The notes under the pieces were generated by a model. The model saw only the letters and a list, made by a program, of their open reading frames with translations. It made no database searches and was not told where the DNA came from. Position numbers and translations under genes: made by a program. A DNA stretch of 64,000 nucleotides from Clostridia bacterium (GTDB lineage: Bacteria > Bacillota > Limnochordia > DTU080 > RSA5), in assembly GCA_002919235.1 (NCBI GenBank), contig PKEX01000008.1, forward strand, positions 62,001 to 126,000. Direction: 5' to 3'. Shown here one piece after another: positions 30,211 to 37,794 of this stretch; within the stretch, counting starts at the first letter, position 1; each line of letters opens with the position of its first letter.

Positions 30211-30355
30211 GGGTCTGATCCGCCTTTCCTGAAGGCGCCGGCTGCGGGCGAGCGGCCCGCGGCGCAGGGCCCCGGGCATGTCCACCCCTCTTGCCTGCCT
30301 TGTCTAAGTTCCGACGCCCGCGCCCAAATCCCTTGCTCACGCTGGCCGCGGGCGA

Positions 30356-30388
30356 CAAAAAGAGGCGACCCCTCTTTCGAGGTCGCCC
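30356..30388 (-). terminator. Intrinsic terminator after the NifU-C gene
   Basis: GGCGACC (30364-30370) pairs with GGTCGCC (30381-30387); on the minus strand TCTTTTTG follows the stem. It separates the small NifU-C gene from thioredoxin. Confidence 0.85.
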
Positions 30389-30418
30389 CGCGTCGTTCCC
30401 TCAGTCGTCCGGCGAAAC

Positions 30419-30679
30419 TCAGACGGCCTGGACCGCCGTGATGCCCGGCACCTTCCGCTTGATGATGCGCTCGATGCCTGCCTGCAGCGTCACCAGGGAC
30501 ATCGGGCAGCCGCCGCAGGCGCCCACCATGCGCACCTGCGCCACGCCGTCTTCCGTGATGTCGACCAACTCGACATCGCCGCCGTCCATCTGGATCGCCG
30601 GCCGGATCTCATCCAGTGCCTGCTGCACCTTGGCCATCAGTTCGACCGTGCTCTCCATACCCTCTGGCACCTCCATCAC
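30419..30679 (-). CDS. NifU C-terminal (Nfu) Fe-S scaffold protein
   Basis: An 86-residue protein that is only the NifU C-terminal domain: RPAIQMDGGDVELVDI then VGACGGCPMS with the CxxC pair that holds a 4Fe-4S cluster between two subunits. It acts as an Fe-S carrier delivering clusters to targets such as QueG-type or radical SAM enzymes. The matching Nfu N-terminal domain is a separate gene at 41736-42008. Confidence 0.92.
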   Translation of the reverse strand: MMEVPEGMESTVELMAKVQQALDEIRPAIQMDGGDVELVDITEDGVAQVRMVGACGGCPMSLVTLQAGIERIIKRKVPGITAVQAV

Positions 30680-30804
30680 ACCTCACGCTGTCGCCGGCGA
30701 CGCCTGGAGCTTCCCGGCATGGACGTTGCCTCCTCTAGTGTACCGGGGAACTGCGCCGGCGTCAACCGCCGCCGGTCCCGGACCCCGCCCCGGGAAGGGC
30801 CGGC

Positions 30805-32070
30805 TCACGATTCGTGCCGCCACCACTCCACCTCTCCCGAGAAGCGGCCGAGCGCGGCGTCCCGCTGCTCCTCCTTGGCCCTGACCCCTTCGTTCACCAG
30901 GGCCACTTCCTCCTCGCCCAGGTACTCGTCCATGAGCTCCGTGGCCACGTCGATCACTTCCTTGCTGGCCGCGGTCGCGTTGACGTCGGTGAACACGTCG
31001 ATCAAGGCGGGGACCAGCCGCTCGCGGTCGACTCGTGCCAAGACCCGCAGGGCGGCCGCCTGGACGCTGGCCACCCGGTCTTCCACCGCCAGCCGGCGCA
31101 CCGAGCCCGCGACCCCCTTCGGATCCTGCAGGAACGCGGCCAGCTTCACCGCGACTTCCCGCACCGCGGGGCTCTCGTCGCGCATCAAGGCGTTAAGCGT
31201 CGCCTGGAGGGCGTCTTGCTTCGCCGCCTTGATCAGCTGGTCCACGCTCCGGGCCGACGGATCCTCCGGCACCAGCTTGAAGTCGCCGTCGCTTTCGAAC
31301 TGCAGCACTGTCGCGGCCGCCTTGGCCCGCGTCTTGGGATCGATGAGCACCAGCCCCACGATCTCGCTGGCTGCCGCGGTCAGCACTCTCTCCTGGGCCA
31401 GGGTGAGCGCCACGTCCCGCACCCGGCTGCTCTTGTCCTTGAGCCACTTGATCAACAGATCGTCGGAAGCGCTCTTGCCGCCCTCGAGGAGCGCGTCCAG
31501 CGCCTTTTTCTCCAAGCGGTCGATCTTTTCACCGAAGGGCCTCCGGTAGAAGCGGGCCAGCTCGTGCAGGTGCCCGTCGTGGCCCGACTTGCCGATCAGG
31601 TAGATGGCGAGGCACTGGAGCAGGTACTCCTTGGAGTTCAGCGCGTCGACCAGCGGCTGGTGGAGCTCCTCAGGATCCGCCGCCAGGACAATCCGGATGA
31701 GTTCCCCTGCGAGCCACCCTTCTTCGGTCAGGGCGATGACGCGGAACAGCGCGGGCAGCACGTCCCGGGTGGCGACGCGGGAGAGGGTCGCCTTCGCCTG
31801 CTCCCGGTTGGTGTAGAACATGTGCCGGATGTGCCGCTCGATGTCGCCGGCCTCTTGGTCCGTGCGCACCCGCGACAGGACCAGGCGGTAAAAGTGATCC
31901 TGCACCTCGGGGTCGTCTTGCGCGGCTACGGCCTTGAGGAAATAACGGCTCTTTCTCGGCGTGAGAGCGAGCTGCTCCAGCTCGGCGAGAACCGTCCGAT
32001 CAAAACCGCCGTCCGTCCGCAGGCTATTGAACAGATTCTCCACCTTCAGGCGGAACGTCTCGTTGTCCAT
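30805..32070 (-). CDS. HEAT-repeat protein of unknown function
   Basis: About 421 residues, nearly all helical, with repeated HEAT-like units recognisable as hydrophobic helix pairs, for example LINALMRDESPAVREVAVKL-like segments and VDRERLVPALIDVFTDV. No enzymatic motif, signal peptide or membrane segment. It is likely a protein-protein scaffold. ATG at 32070 or 32076, both about nine or more bases after GAGG. It has a long leader and its own strong -10, so it is a single-gene unit. Confidence 0.65.
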   Translation of the reverse strand: MDNETFRLKVENLFNSLRTDGGFDRTVLAELEQLALTPRKSRYFLKAVAAQDDPEVQDHFYRLVLSRVRTDQEAGDIERHIRHMFYTNREQAKATLSRVATRDVLPALFRVIALTEEGWLAGELIRIVLAADPEELHQPLVDALNSKEYLLQCLAIYLIGKSGHDGHLHELARFYRRPFGEKIDRLEKKALDALLEGGKSASDDLLIKWLKDKSSRVRDVALTLAQERVLTAAASEIVGLVLIDPKTRAKAAATVLQFESDGDFKLVPEDPSARSVDQLIKAAKQDALQATLNALMRDESPAVREVAVKLAAFLQDPKGVAGSVRRLAVEDRVASVQAAALRVLARVDRERLVPALIDVFTDVNATAASKEVIDVATELMDEYLGEEEVALVNEGVRAKEEQRDAALGRFSGEVEWWRHES

Positions 32071-32076
32071 ACGCAT

Positions 32077-32250
32077 GGCCGATAACCTCGCTGTCTGATT
32101 AGATATCCCGGCTGTACCGTGGGCGTACGAGGCGTGAGAACGCGATAAGACACAGTGACCCCTGGGGGCTCAGGTGGCGTCGGACATGTCCGCATCAGCT
32201 TGCGGAAGGGGTCTGACGATCGCTGGCTTGTGCGCACGAAAACGCGCGCT
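32077..32250 (-). promoter_or_regulatory. Long, possibly structured 5' leader of the HEAT-repeat gene
   Basis: The predicted transcript has about 170 untranslated bases. Minus-strand ACCCCT near 32212 can pair with AGGGGT near 32158, enclosing a TCCGCA/TGCGGA hairpin. I could not match it to any riboswitch class I know. Confidence 0.3.
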
Positions 32251-32253
32251 TTT

Positions 32254-32282
32254 ATTATACCAGACTCCGCCTGGAGGGAAAA
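32254..32282 (-). promoter_or_regulatory. Promoter of the HEAT-repeat gene
   Basis: A consensus -10 TATAAT (32254-32259) on the minus strand, with a weak -35 TTTCCC about 16 bases upstream. Confidence 0.55.
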
Positions 32283-32289
32283 GGGACGC

Positions 32290-32919
32290 TTACGGAATCT
32301 GGTAATCCCGGTAGGCCACCTCGAGCGTGAAGCCGTAGGGCAGGGCCCTCGCGCTCTGGCGCGCCAGCAGCAGCCGGCCTTCCAGGTCGAGGTACTCCTG
32401 CCGCACCAGCAGGGTGCCCCAGGAAAAGACCGCCTCGGCCCGCTCGATCCGGCCCCGGCAGGTGTCGATCCAAAACGTCGCTTCCTTGGCCCCGCTCCCG
32501 CGATAGTCGATGCGCGGGCCCCGGAGGACCAGGATCCCCGGCTCGGCCAACTCCACGACCCGGAGATCGAAAAGATCCAAATTTTTCATTAAGCCCACCA
32601 GGTCAGCGGGCAGCGAAGGGGGGACGAACCCAGGCGCTCCCCGCGTCTCGGACTTGAGCCCGTCGCGATCCTGCCAGACGCTGGACTCAAACTGCCAGGT
32701 GGTGAAGAGGGCCCTCAGGGTCACCTCCTGGCGAAAGCGCGTCCCCACCGGCAGCTCGGCGCTGGCCTCCACCCACCGGACCAGCTCCTGGAGCCGCTCG
32801 GCGGGGAAACACCCCTCGCCGGCCGACGCCCGGCCTGCCAGCGCCGCGCTCCCCACGGCGAGCGCCGCGATCATCACCGCCAGCATCCACCCGCTGCCTG
32901 CGAGACGCCGGCAAACCAT
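32290..32919 (-). CDS. Secreted hypothetical protein, possibly LolA-like fold
   Basis: 209 residues with a clear signal peptide (MVCRRLAGSGWMLAVMIAAL, cleaved after about residue 34 near ASA). The mature part alternates beta strands such as RFRQEVTLRALF, GILVLRGPRIDYRG and ATFWIDTCRGRI, which resembles the open beta-barrel half of LolA/LolB or sigma-regulatory RseB proteins. No motif proves this. ATG at 32919 with AAAGGGGG about nine bases upstream. Confidence 0.6.
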   Translation of the reverse strand: MVCRRLAGSGWMLAVMIAALAVGSAALAGRASAGEGCFPAERLQELVRWVEASAELPVGTRFRQEVTLRALFTTWQFESSVWQDRDGLKSETRGAPGFVPPSLPADLVGLMKNLDLFDLRVVELAEPGILVLRGPRIDYRGSGAKEATFWIDTCRGRIERAEAVFSWGTLLVRQEYLDLEGRLLLARQSARALPYGFTLEVAYRDYQIP

Positions 32920-33134
32920 GCGGGGGCACCCCCTTTCCGGCGGCTTCACCGCCGCTGCCCCGTCCGCGGCTGCATCTCCTGGCCGGTACTGTTATCATAT
33001 TCCTCGGAAACCGGCGACAGGGCCCGGGGCATCACTTCGGCGGCGCCGAAGCCCCCTCCTTCAGCCCGGGTCCAGCTTTCCCCGGAGCGCACCGTTGTGG
33101 TATCCTTGAGGTGCAGAGAAAAGGGAGATCCGCG

Positions 33135-33980
33135 ATGGCACAGGTGAAGGAACAGGTCGTCACGCTCCAGTCCGGCGATTCGCGGATAGGCGTCCCGTGC
33201 GCCGTCTGCTCCTCGCCCCTCGCGGCGGGCGAGGAGGCGGTGTTCTGCCCCCGCTGCAAGAGCGGCCATCACCTGCGCTGCTGGATTCAGCAGGGCGGCT
33301 GCGGCCGGCGCGGCTGCCGCCAGGTAGCCAGCCGGGAGCTGCTGCCCGAAAAGGTGGAAGCGCCCATCCGCCCGTCAAAGATCCCGCCCCGGGCGATCGC
33401 CGCCGTGGTGGCCGCGATCCTCTTCATCGGCGGGTGGCTGGTCTGGAATGCCCGGAACGCCGCCATCATCCGTGCCAACACCATGACCGTGATGGTCCCG
33501 TCCCTCGAAGACGATCTCCTCTGGCGTCAGCTGGTCGACGAGTACAACGAGGATCCGCCTACGGGCAAACGCCTTGAGCTCATCTACACGCCGTACGGCC
33601 CCACGGGCATCGACTACGAGCAAAAGCTCCTCGTCCTCCTGGCCGCGCGGGACGGCCCCGAAGTGGTGGTCCTTGAACCTGACCTCTTCTCCGTCTATCT
33701 CCAGCAGGAATTCCTCACCCCGGTCGACGAGGTGGTGGCTGCCCTGGTGGAGCAGGGGGTTCCCTTGGACGCCGCGCGCCTGGCGGAGGCCCGGCGGGAA
33801 GGCGCCCACTACGGGATCCCCCACCCCGAGCGCCACGCCTTCCTGGTCACCCCGGTGGTCACCCGGCACACCGGAGAGGGGCCCGAGCTCCTCCGGGTGA
33901 TCGCCCAGCGGCTTTACGAGCTGACGGTTCCGGAGGCGCTGCGCGCCGCACCCGCACCGGAAGCGGAAGCCGCGCCCTAA
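33135..33980 (+). CDS. RING-finger-like zinc domain, membrane helix and solute-binding-like domain protein
   Basis: 281 residues. Residues 22-61 hold C22-x2-C25, C38-x2-C41, H45/H46, C49, C56 and C61, spaced like the prokaryotic RING finger family 1. A single membrane helix follows at about 87-104. The remaining part (TMTVMVPSLEDDLLWRQLVDEY, RDGPEVVVLEPDLFSVYLQQ) resembles a truncated extracellular solute-binding protein fold. Topology puts the zinc domain in the cytosol. ATG at 33135 after GGGAG. It ends convergently on the flavin reductase stop. Function unknown; possibly a membrane sensor. Confidence 0.65.
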   Translation: MAQVKEQVVTLQSGDSRIGVPCAVCSSPLAAGEEAVFCPRCKSGHHLRCWIQQGGCGRRGCRQVASRELLPEKVEAPIRPSKIPPRAIAAVVAAILFIGGWLVWNARNAAIIRANTMTVMVPSLEDDLLWRQLVDEYNEDPPTGKRLELIYTPYGPTGIDYEQKLLVLLAARDGPEVVVLEPDLFSVYLQQEFLTPVDEVVAALVEQGVPLDAARLAEARREGAHYGIPHPERHAFLVTPVVTRHTGEGPELLRVIAQRLYELTVPEALRAAPAPEAEAAP

Positions 33981-34444
33981 GCCAGCTGCCGGTAGGCCCC
34001 TTGGAAGAAGATCAACGGCCTTCCTCCCGGGGCGCTCAGCGCTTCCACCTTGCCCACGAAGATGGTGTGGTCGCCCCCGTCGTACGCTTGCCAGAGGGTG
34101 CAGTCCAGCCAGGCCAGGGCTTCCTTGATCACCGGGGTGTTTACTCCCTCTTCGATCCACGTGATGTCGACGGGGATATCCCTCGCCCCCGCGAAGTGGC
34201 GGGAGACCGCCTCGTGCTCCTCTGCGAGGACGCTGATGCCGAATTTCCCCTCCTGGTGGATGAGCGCATGAGTGCGGTTCCTCTTGTCGACGCAGACCAG
34301 CACCAGCGGGGGCTCCAGAGAGACGGAGGTAAACGCGTTGGCCGTCATCCCGTGCACCCCTTCGCCGTCCCGTACGCTGACCACCGTCACCCCGGTGGCA
34401 AACTGCCCTAGAGCGCTGCGAAACGCGCGAGAGTCGAACTGCAT
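33977..34444 (-). CDS. Flavin reductase family protein
   Basis: 155-residue FMN-binding split-barrel protein. FATGVTVVSV near the start, GMTANAFTSVSLEPPLVLVCV and FVGKVEAL are typical of HpaC-like NAD(P)H:flavin oxidoreductases that supply reduced flavin to monooxygenases. No partner monooxygenase lies nearby. ATG at 34444 has GGAGG six bases upstream. Its TAG stop overlaps the TAA of the convergent upstream gene. Confidence 0.85.
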   Translation of the reverse strand: MQFDSRAFRSALGQFATGVTVVSVRDGEGVHGMTANAFTSVSLEPPLVLVCVDKRNRTHALIHQEGKFGISVLAEEHEAVSRHFAGARDIPVDITWIEEGVNTPVIKEALAWLDCTLWQAYDGGDHTIFVGKVEALSAPGGRPLIFFQGAYRQLA

Positions 34445-34599
34445 CCCGTTCCTCCTCGCTCCACGTCCTCGAAGTAGCCCGAAAGGGCGGTGCCTAGCCT
34501 TCACCCTACTCGATGCGGCAGAAGTTTTCAACCCTGTGATACAATGACACCCGGGGCCGCCTGCGCAAGGACGCGCCGGCGGCGACGGAGGGAGATTCC

Positions 34600-35229
34600 G
34601 TGATCCAGATCGAGACGCTGTCCATCGGCCCGATCGAAACCAACTGCTACATCGTGCGGGACGCAAACCGCCGTGCGTTCGTCGTCGACCCCGGATGCGA
34701 ATACCAGCCCATCCTGGACGCGGTGCGGGGCCTCGAGGTGACCGACATCCTCCTCACCCATGCGCACTGGGACCACATCGGCGGTGTCGCGGCGCTGAAG
34801 GAGGCCACCGGGGCCCGGGTGTGGGCGCACGAGGCGGAAGCCCAGTGGCTCCTGGATCCCCGGCTCAATCTCTCGTCGGAGGTACCGTTCCTCCCGCAGC
34901 CGGTGGTCGCGCCTGCGGCGGACGTCCTGCTCAAGGGCGGCGAGCGCTTTGAACTGCTGGGACAGGCCATCGAAGCCCGGTTCACCCCGGGCCATTCGCC
35001 GGGGCACCTGTCCTACGTGATGGGGGACGTGGTCTTCGGCGGCGATGCGCTGTTTGCGAGTTCCATCGGGCGGACCGATCTTCCCGGAGGCGACTACCCG
35101 ACGCTGATCCGGAGCATCCGTGAGCAGCTCCTCACCCTCCCGCCGGAGACCGCCGTCCTGCCCGGCCACGGTCCGTCCACCACCGTGGAGCGGGAGCGGC
35201 GGACCAACCCGTTCTTGGCGCTGGGCTAG
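34600..35229 (+). CDS. MBL-fold hydrolase, glyoxalase II-like
   Basis: 209 residues. The metal motif THAHWDH (HxHxDH) lies near residue 55, followed by TPGHSPGHLS, GDALFASSIGRTD and LPGHGP, giving a full set of ligands for two metals. This group includes hydroxyacylglutathione hydrolase-like and persulfide-dioxygenase-like enzymes; substrate is not determined. The GTG start follows GGAGG. A TG-extended -10 TACAAT at about 34541 may be its promoter. Confidence 0.85.
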   Translation: MIQIETLSIGPIETNCYIVRDANRRAFVVDPGCEYQPILDAVRGLEVTDILLTHAHWDHIGGVAALKEATGARVWAHEAEAQWLLDPRLNLSSEVPFLPQPVVAPAADVLLKGGERFELLGQAIEARFTPGHSPGHLSYVMGDVVFGGDALFASSIGRTDLPGGDYPTLIRSIREQLLTLPPETAVLPGHGPSTTVERERRTNPFLALG

Positions 35230-35256
35230 AGGCGAGGCGCGGGCGCCTTCCGCCCG

Positions 35257-35285
35257 TTGACTTCATAGCCCGGCAGGACTATAAT
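35257..35285 (+). promoter_or_regulatory. Promoter of the aroF attenuator leader
   Basis: -35 TTGACT (35257-35262), 17-base spacer, perfect -10 TATAAT (35280-35285). Transcription should start near 35292, about 33 bases before the leader-peptide ATG. Confidence 0.9.
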
Positions 35286-35324
35286 AGGGACAACATCCAG
35301 TTTCCGGGCGAGGAGGTGCACACG

Positions 35325-35405
35325 ATGCGGGCCGCCGGTATCCGCCGGTTTGATCGCTCGTTCTTTTTTGGGTACTGGTACGGCTTTACGTATCGTGTGC
35401 CCTAG
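35325..35405 (+). CDS. Aromatic leader peptide controlling aroF
   Basis: A 26-codon open frame with ATG at 35325-35327 and TAG at 35403-35405, preceded by GAGGAGG at ideal spacing (eight bases). Nine of 26 residues are aromatic, and residues 13-23 read FFFGYWYGFTY: eight of eleven are Phe, Tyr or Trp. The frame ends inside the 5' arm of an antiterminator hairpin. This is the classic design of a ribosome-sensed amino-acid attenuator leader. The peptide itself needs no function. Confidence 0.9.
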   Translation: MRAAGIRRFDRSFFFGYWYGFTYRVP

Positions 35406-35468
35406 AACGAGCCGCCTCTCACGAGACGCTTGGGCCTGGGGCACACGAAAGACGCCCCGGCCCTTTTT
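35395..35468 (+). terminator. Attenuator: mutually exclusive antiterminator and terminator
   Basis: Antiterminator: GTGTGCCCT (35395-35403) pairs with GGGGCACAC (35438-35446). Terminator: GGGCCTGGGGC (35432-35442) pairs with GCCCCGGCCC (35454-35463, one bulge), followed by five U (35464-35468). The arms overlap at 35438-35442, so only one can form. A ribosome stalled on the aromatic codons (35361-35393) leaves the antiterminator free. A ribosome reaching the stop masks its 5' arm and lets the terminator form. Confidence 0.88.
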
Positions 35469-35495
35469 GTATGCCGCCGACAAGCAGCTCTGCAC

Positions 35496-35529
35496 GGGCC
35501 GTGGGCCATTGGCACCCACGGCCCTTTTT
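35496..35529 (+). terminator. Second intrinsic terminator before aroF
   Basis: A perfect ten-base stem GGGCCGTGGG (35496-35505) with CCCACGGCCC (35515-35524), nine-base loop, then five U (35525-35529). It lies 28 bases past the first terminator's U-run and 36 bases before the aroF start. Confidence 0.88.
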
Positions 35530-35564
35530 GCTGGAGAGGCGCCCGGCCGAGCGGAGGGAGACCC

Positions 35565-36362
35565 GTGATCGAGAACGGCCAATTCACCGTCATCGCAGGG
35601 CCTTGCGCCGTCGAGACCTACGAGACGACGCTGGCCTGCGCCCGGAGCGTGTTGAACGCCGGCGCCGCGCTGTTCCGGGCGGGAGCCTACAAGCCTCGCA
35701 CCAATCCCAAGTCCTTTCAAGGCCTGGGGGACAAGGGCCTCGAGATCCTGGAAGCCGTACGGCGGGAGACGGGGATCCGCATCGTCACCGAGGTGATGGA
35801 ACCGGGGCTGGTGGAGAAGGTGGCGGCCTGCGCGGACGTCCTCCAGATCGGGACCCGCAACATGAGCAACTTCCCGCTTCTGAAAGAAGTGGGCAAGGCG
35901 CGCCGCCCGGTCATCCTCAAGAGGGGGATGGCCGCCACCCTAGACGAGCTCCTGCACGCCGCGGAATACATACTCCAGGAAGGGAACGAGCACGTGATCC
36001 TCTGCGAGAGGGGGATCCGGACGTTTGAAACCTACACCCGCAACACCCTGGACCTCAGCGCGGTGCCTGCCCTCAAGGAGCTCACCCATCTGCCCGTGAT
36101 CGTCGACCCCAGCCACGGCACGGGGCGCCGGTCCCTGGTGCCGCCCATGGCCCTGGCCAGCCTGGCCGCGGGAGCCGACGGCATCATGGTGGAGGTGCAC
36201 CCCGACCCGGACCGCTCCTGGACTTCCGACGGCAAGCAGTCCCTGGACCTCGCCGGCTTTGAGCGCCTCATGGAAGACGTGAAGAGGCTCCTCCCCCACT
36301 TCGGCAAGGAGCTGGCGCCGGCCTGGCCCAAGCGCACGCCCCACGCCGCGCGGTTGGCGTAG
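35565..36362 (+). CDS. aroF: DAHP synthase (type I-beta), core form without N-terminal regulatory domain
   Basis: Condenses phosphoenolpyruvate with erythrose 4-phosphate, the first step of the shikimate pathway. About 265 residues form only the TIM barrel: VIAGPCAVE at the start, [30 protein letters not shown] and [10 protein letters not shown], with the metal and PEP ligands (Cys, Lys, His, Glu, Asp) in place. Many I-beta enzymes carry an extra N-terminal ferredoxin-like or chorismate mutase domain for feedback control; here the GTG at 35565 (after GGAGGG) leaves no room for one. Expression is controlled by the upstream aromatic attenuator instead. Confidence 0.93.
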   Translation: MIENGQFTVIAGPCAVETYETTLACARSVLNAGAALFRAGAYKPRTNPKSFQGLGDKGLEILEAVRRETGIRIVTEVMEPGLVEKVAACADVLQIGTRNMSNFPLLKEVGKARRPVILKRGMAATLDELLHAAEYILQEGNEHVILCERGIRTFETYTRNTLDLSAVPALKELTHLPVIVDPSHGTGRRSLVPPMALASLAAGADGIMVEVHPDPDRSWTSDGKQSLDLAGFERLMEDVKRLLPHFGKELAPAWPKRTPHAARLA

Positions 36363-36397
36363 AAAAAAGATCACGGGCGCTTCAGGCGCCCGTGATC
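36363..36397 (-). terminator. Terminator of the M42 peptidase gene (also closes aroF region)
   Basis: A 12-base perfect stem, GATCACGGGCGC (36369-36380) with GCGCCCGTGATC (36386-36397). On the minus strand it is followed by TTTTTTC. The peptidase TGA stop lies at the loop. On the plus strand the U-tract is poor, so it is chiefly a minus-strand terminator. Confidence 0.88.
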
Positions 36398-37458
36398 TCC
36401 TTCACCCGCCCGGCGTCCAGCCGGCGGATCACTTCCACCATCAGGCGGGCGGTATTTTCGATGTCGTCCAGGTGGACGACGCCGGCGTGGCTGTGGATGT
36501 AGCGGACGGGGACGGCGATGGCCAAAGACGGCACCCCCCGCCCGAAAAGGTGCATCCGGCCGGCGTCCGTCCCGCCTCCCGGCATCGCCTCGAACTGGAC
36601 GGGAATCCCCGCCTCCTCCGCGACGTCCAGGACGAAGTCCCGGAGCCTGCGGTGCGGCACCAGGGAGGCGTCGTAGATGAGTATGGCCGGCCCTTTTCCC
36701 AGCTTCTCCTGGGCTTCGTGGGGCGCGACGCCGGGCGTGTCCCCGGCGATGCCGGTATCCAGGGCAAACGCGATGTCAGGCTCCACCGCGTAGGTGCTGG
36801 TGGCAGCGCCCCTGAGCCCTACCTCCTCCTGCACCGTGGCGACGCCGTACACTGCGTTGGGATGCGGCACCTCCTGGAGCCGCCGCAGCACCTCCACCAC
36901 CAGCGCGCAGCCGACCCGGTTGTCAAAGGCTTTCCCCATCACGTACTTGGGGTTGGCCAGGGGCGTGTAGGGGCAGACCGGCACCACCGGGTCGCCGGGC
37001 CGCACCCCCAAAGCCTCCGCCTCCTCCTTGCCGGCCGCCCCGATGTCGATGAACATGTCCTTCTTTTCGACGACCTTCTTGCGCTCCTCCGGGGAAAGGA
37101 TGTGCGGCGGCTTGGAGCCGATGACGCCCATGAGCTGGCCTTTGCGCGTGTACACCACCACCCGCTGGGCCAGCATCACCTGCTCCCACCAGCCGCCGAG
37201 GGTCTGAAAACGAAGGAACCCTTCCTCGGTGATGGAGGTGACCATAAAGCCGATCTCGTCCATGTGCCCCGCAAACATGATCCGGGGGGAGGCGGCCGTC
37301 CCCTCCTTCCGGGCGATCAGGCTGCCCAAGCGGTCGGAGCTCACTTCGGCCAGCCCCGAAAGCCGCCTCTCCAGGATGGCCCGGACGGGCTCCTCGAAAC
37401 CGGGGACGCCCGGAGCCTCGCTCAGCTCAGCCAGCAGCTCGTTGATGGATTCCGACAC
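36382..37458 (-). CDS. M42 family metallo-aminopeptidase
   Basis: 358-residue dinuclear-metal peptidase of the M42 glutamyl aminopeptidase/endoglucanase-named group (YsdC, FrvX, PepA-like, TET). Ligands are visible: FAGHMDEIGFMV, AFDNRVGCALVVEVL, VQEEVGLRGA (catalytic Glu pair), FALDTGIAGDTPG and YIHSHAGVVHLDD near the end. Such enzymes form large dodecameric shells that degrade peptides. It faces aroF convergently. Confidence 0.92.
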   Translation of the reverse strand: MSESINELLAELSEAPGVPGFEEPVRAILERRLSGLAEVSSDRLGSLIARKEGTAASPRIMFAGHMDEIGFMVTSITEEGFLRFQTLGGWWEQVMLAQRVVVYTRKGQLMGVIGSKPPHILSPEERKKVVEKKDMFIDIGAAGKEEAEALGVRPGDPVVPVCPYTPLANPKYVMGKAFDNRVGCALVVEVLRRLQEVPHPNAVYGVATVQEEVGLRGAATSTYAVEPDIAFALDTGIAGDTPGVAPHEAQEKLGKGPAILIYDASLVPHRRLRDFVLDVAEEAGIPVQFEAMPGGGTDAGRMHLFGRGVPSLAIAVPVRYIHSHAGVVHLDDIENTARLMVEVIRRLDAGRVKEITGA

Positions 37459-37581
37459 GTGCCGTGCTCCTTTCTGGTTTTGCGGCCCAGGCCGTCCGTT
37501 CCGCCGCCTCTTTCCGGGAGGGCTTTCCCGCCGGCGCCACGAACCCAGCAGTCAGTTTGGCTCAGCGGGAGGAACCTCCGG

Positions 37582-37788
37582 ATGATACGCGTCGGACGCC
37601 TTCTCTTCCTCGTCTTGGTCCTCATAGGCATCGCCGTCGGCCTTCTCCGCCTCAGCGAGCAGCAGGTTCCCCTCTCCGACCTGGCGGCCACGGGCCTGTG
37701 GTCCGCCGCGGCGCTGGCAGCGCTCTTCGCCCTCCTTCTGGGGCTGGGAAAGCTGCTGGGCAGGCTCTTCGGCGGCGACGACGGCTGA
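37582..37788 (+). CDS. Small two-helix membrane protein
   Basis: 68 residues, with a first hydrophobic helix at about residues 7-22 (LLFLVLVLIGIAVGLL) and a second at about 38-60 (GLWSAAALAALFALLLGLG), then a GDDG tail. ATG at 37582 has GGGAGG nine bases upstream, which supports a real gene. I do not recognise a family. Confidence 0.55.
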   Translation: MIRVGRLLFLVLVLIGIAVGLLRLSEQQVPLSDLAATGLWSAAALAALFALLLGLGKLLGRLFGGDDG

Positions 37789-37794
37789 CGCCCG

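Noticed and set aside
32077-32250. Known riboswitch classes in the HEAT-gene leader (TPP, SAM, cobalamin, THF, ZTP)
   Set aside because: None of their conserved cores could be found; only generic pairing was seen.
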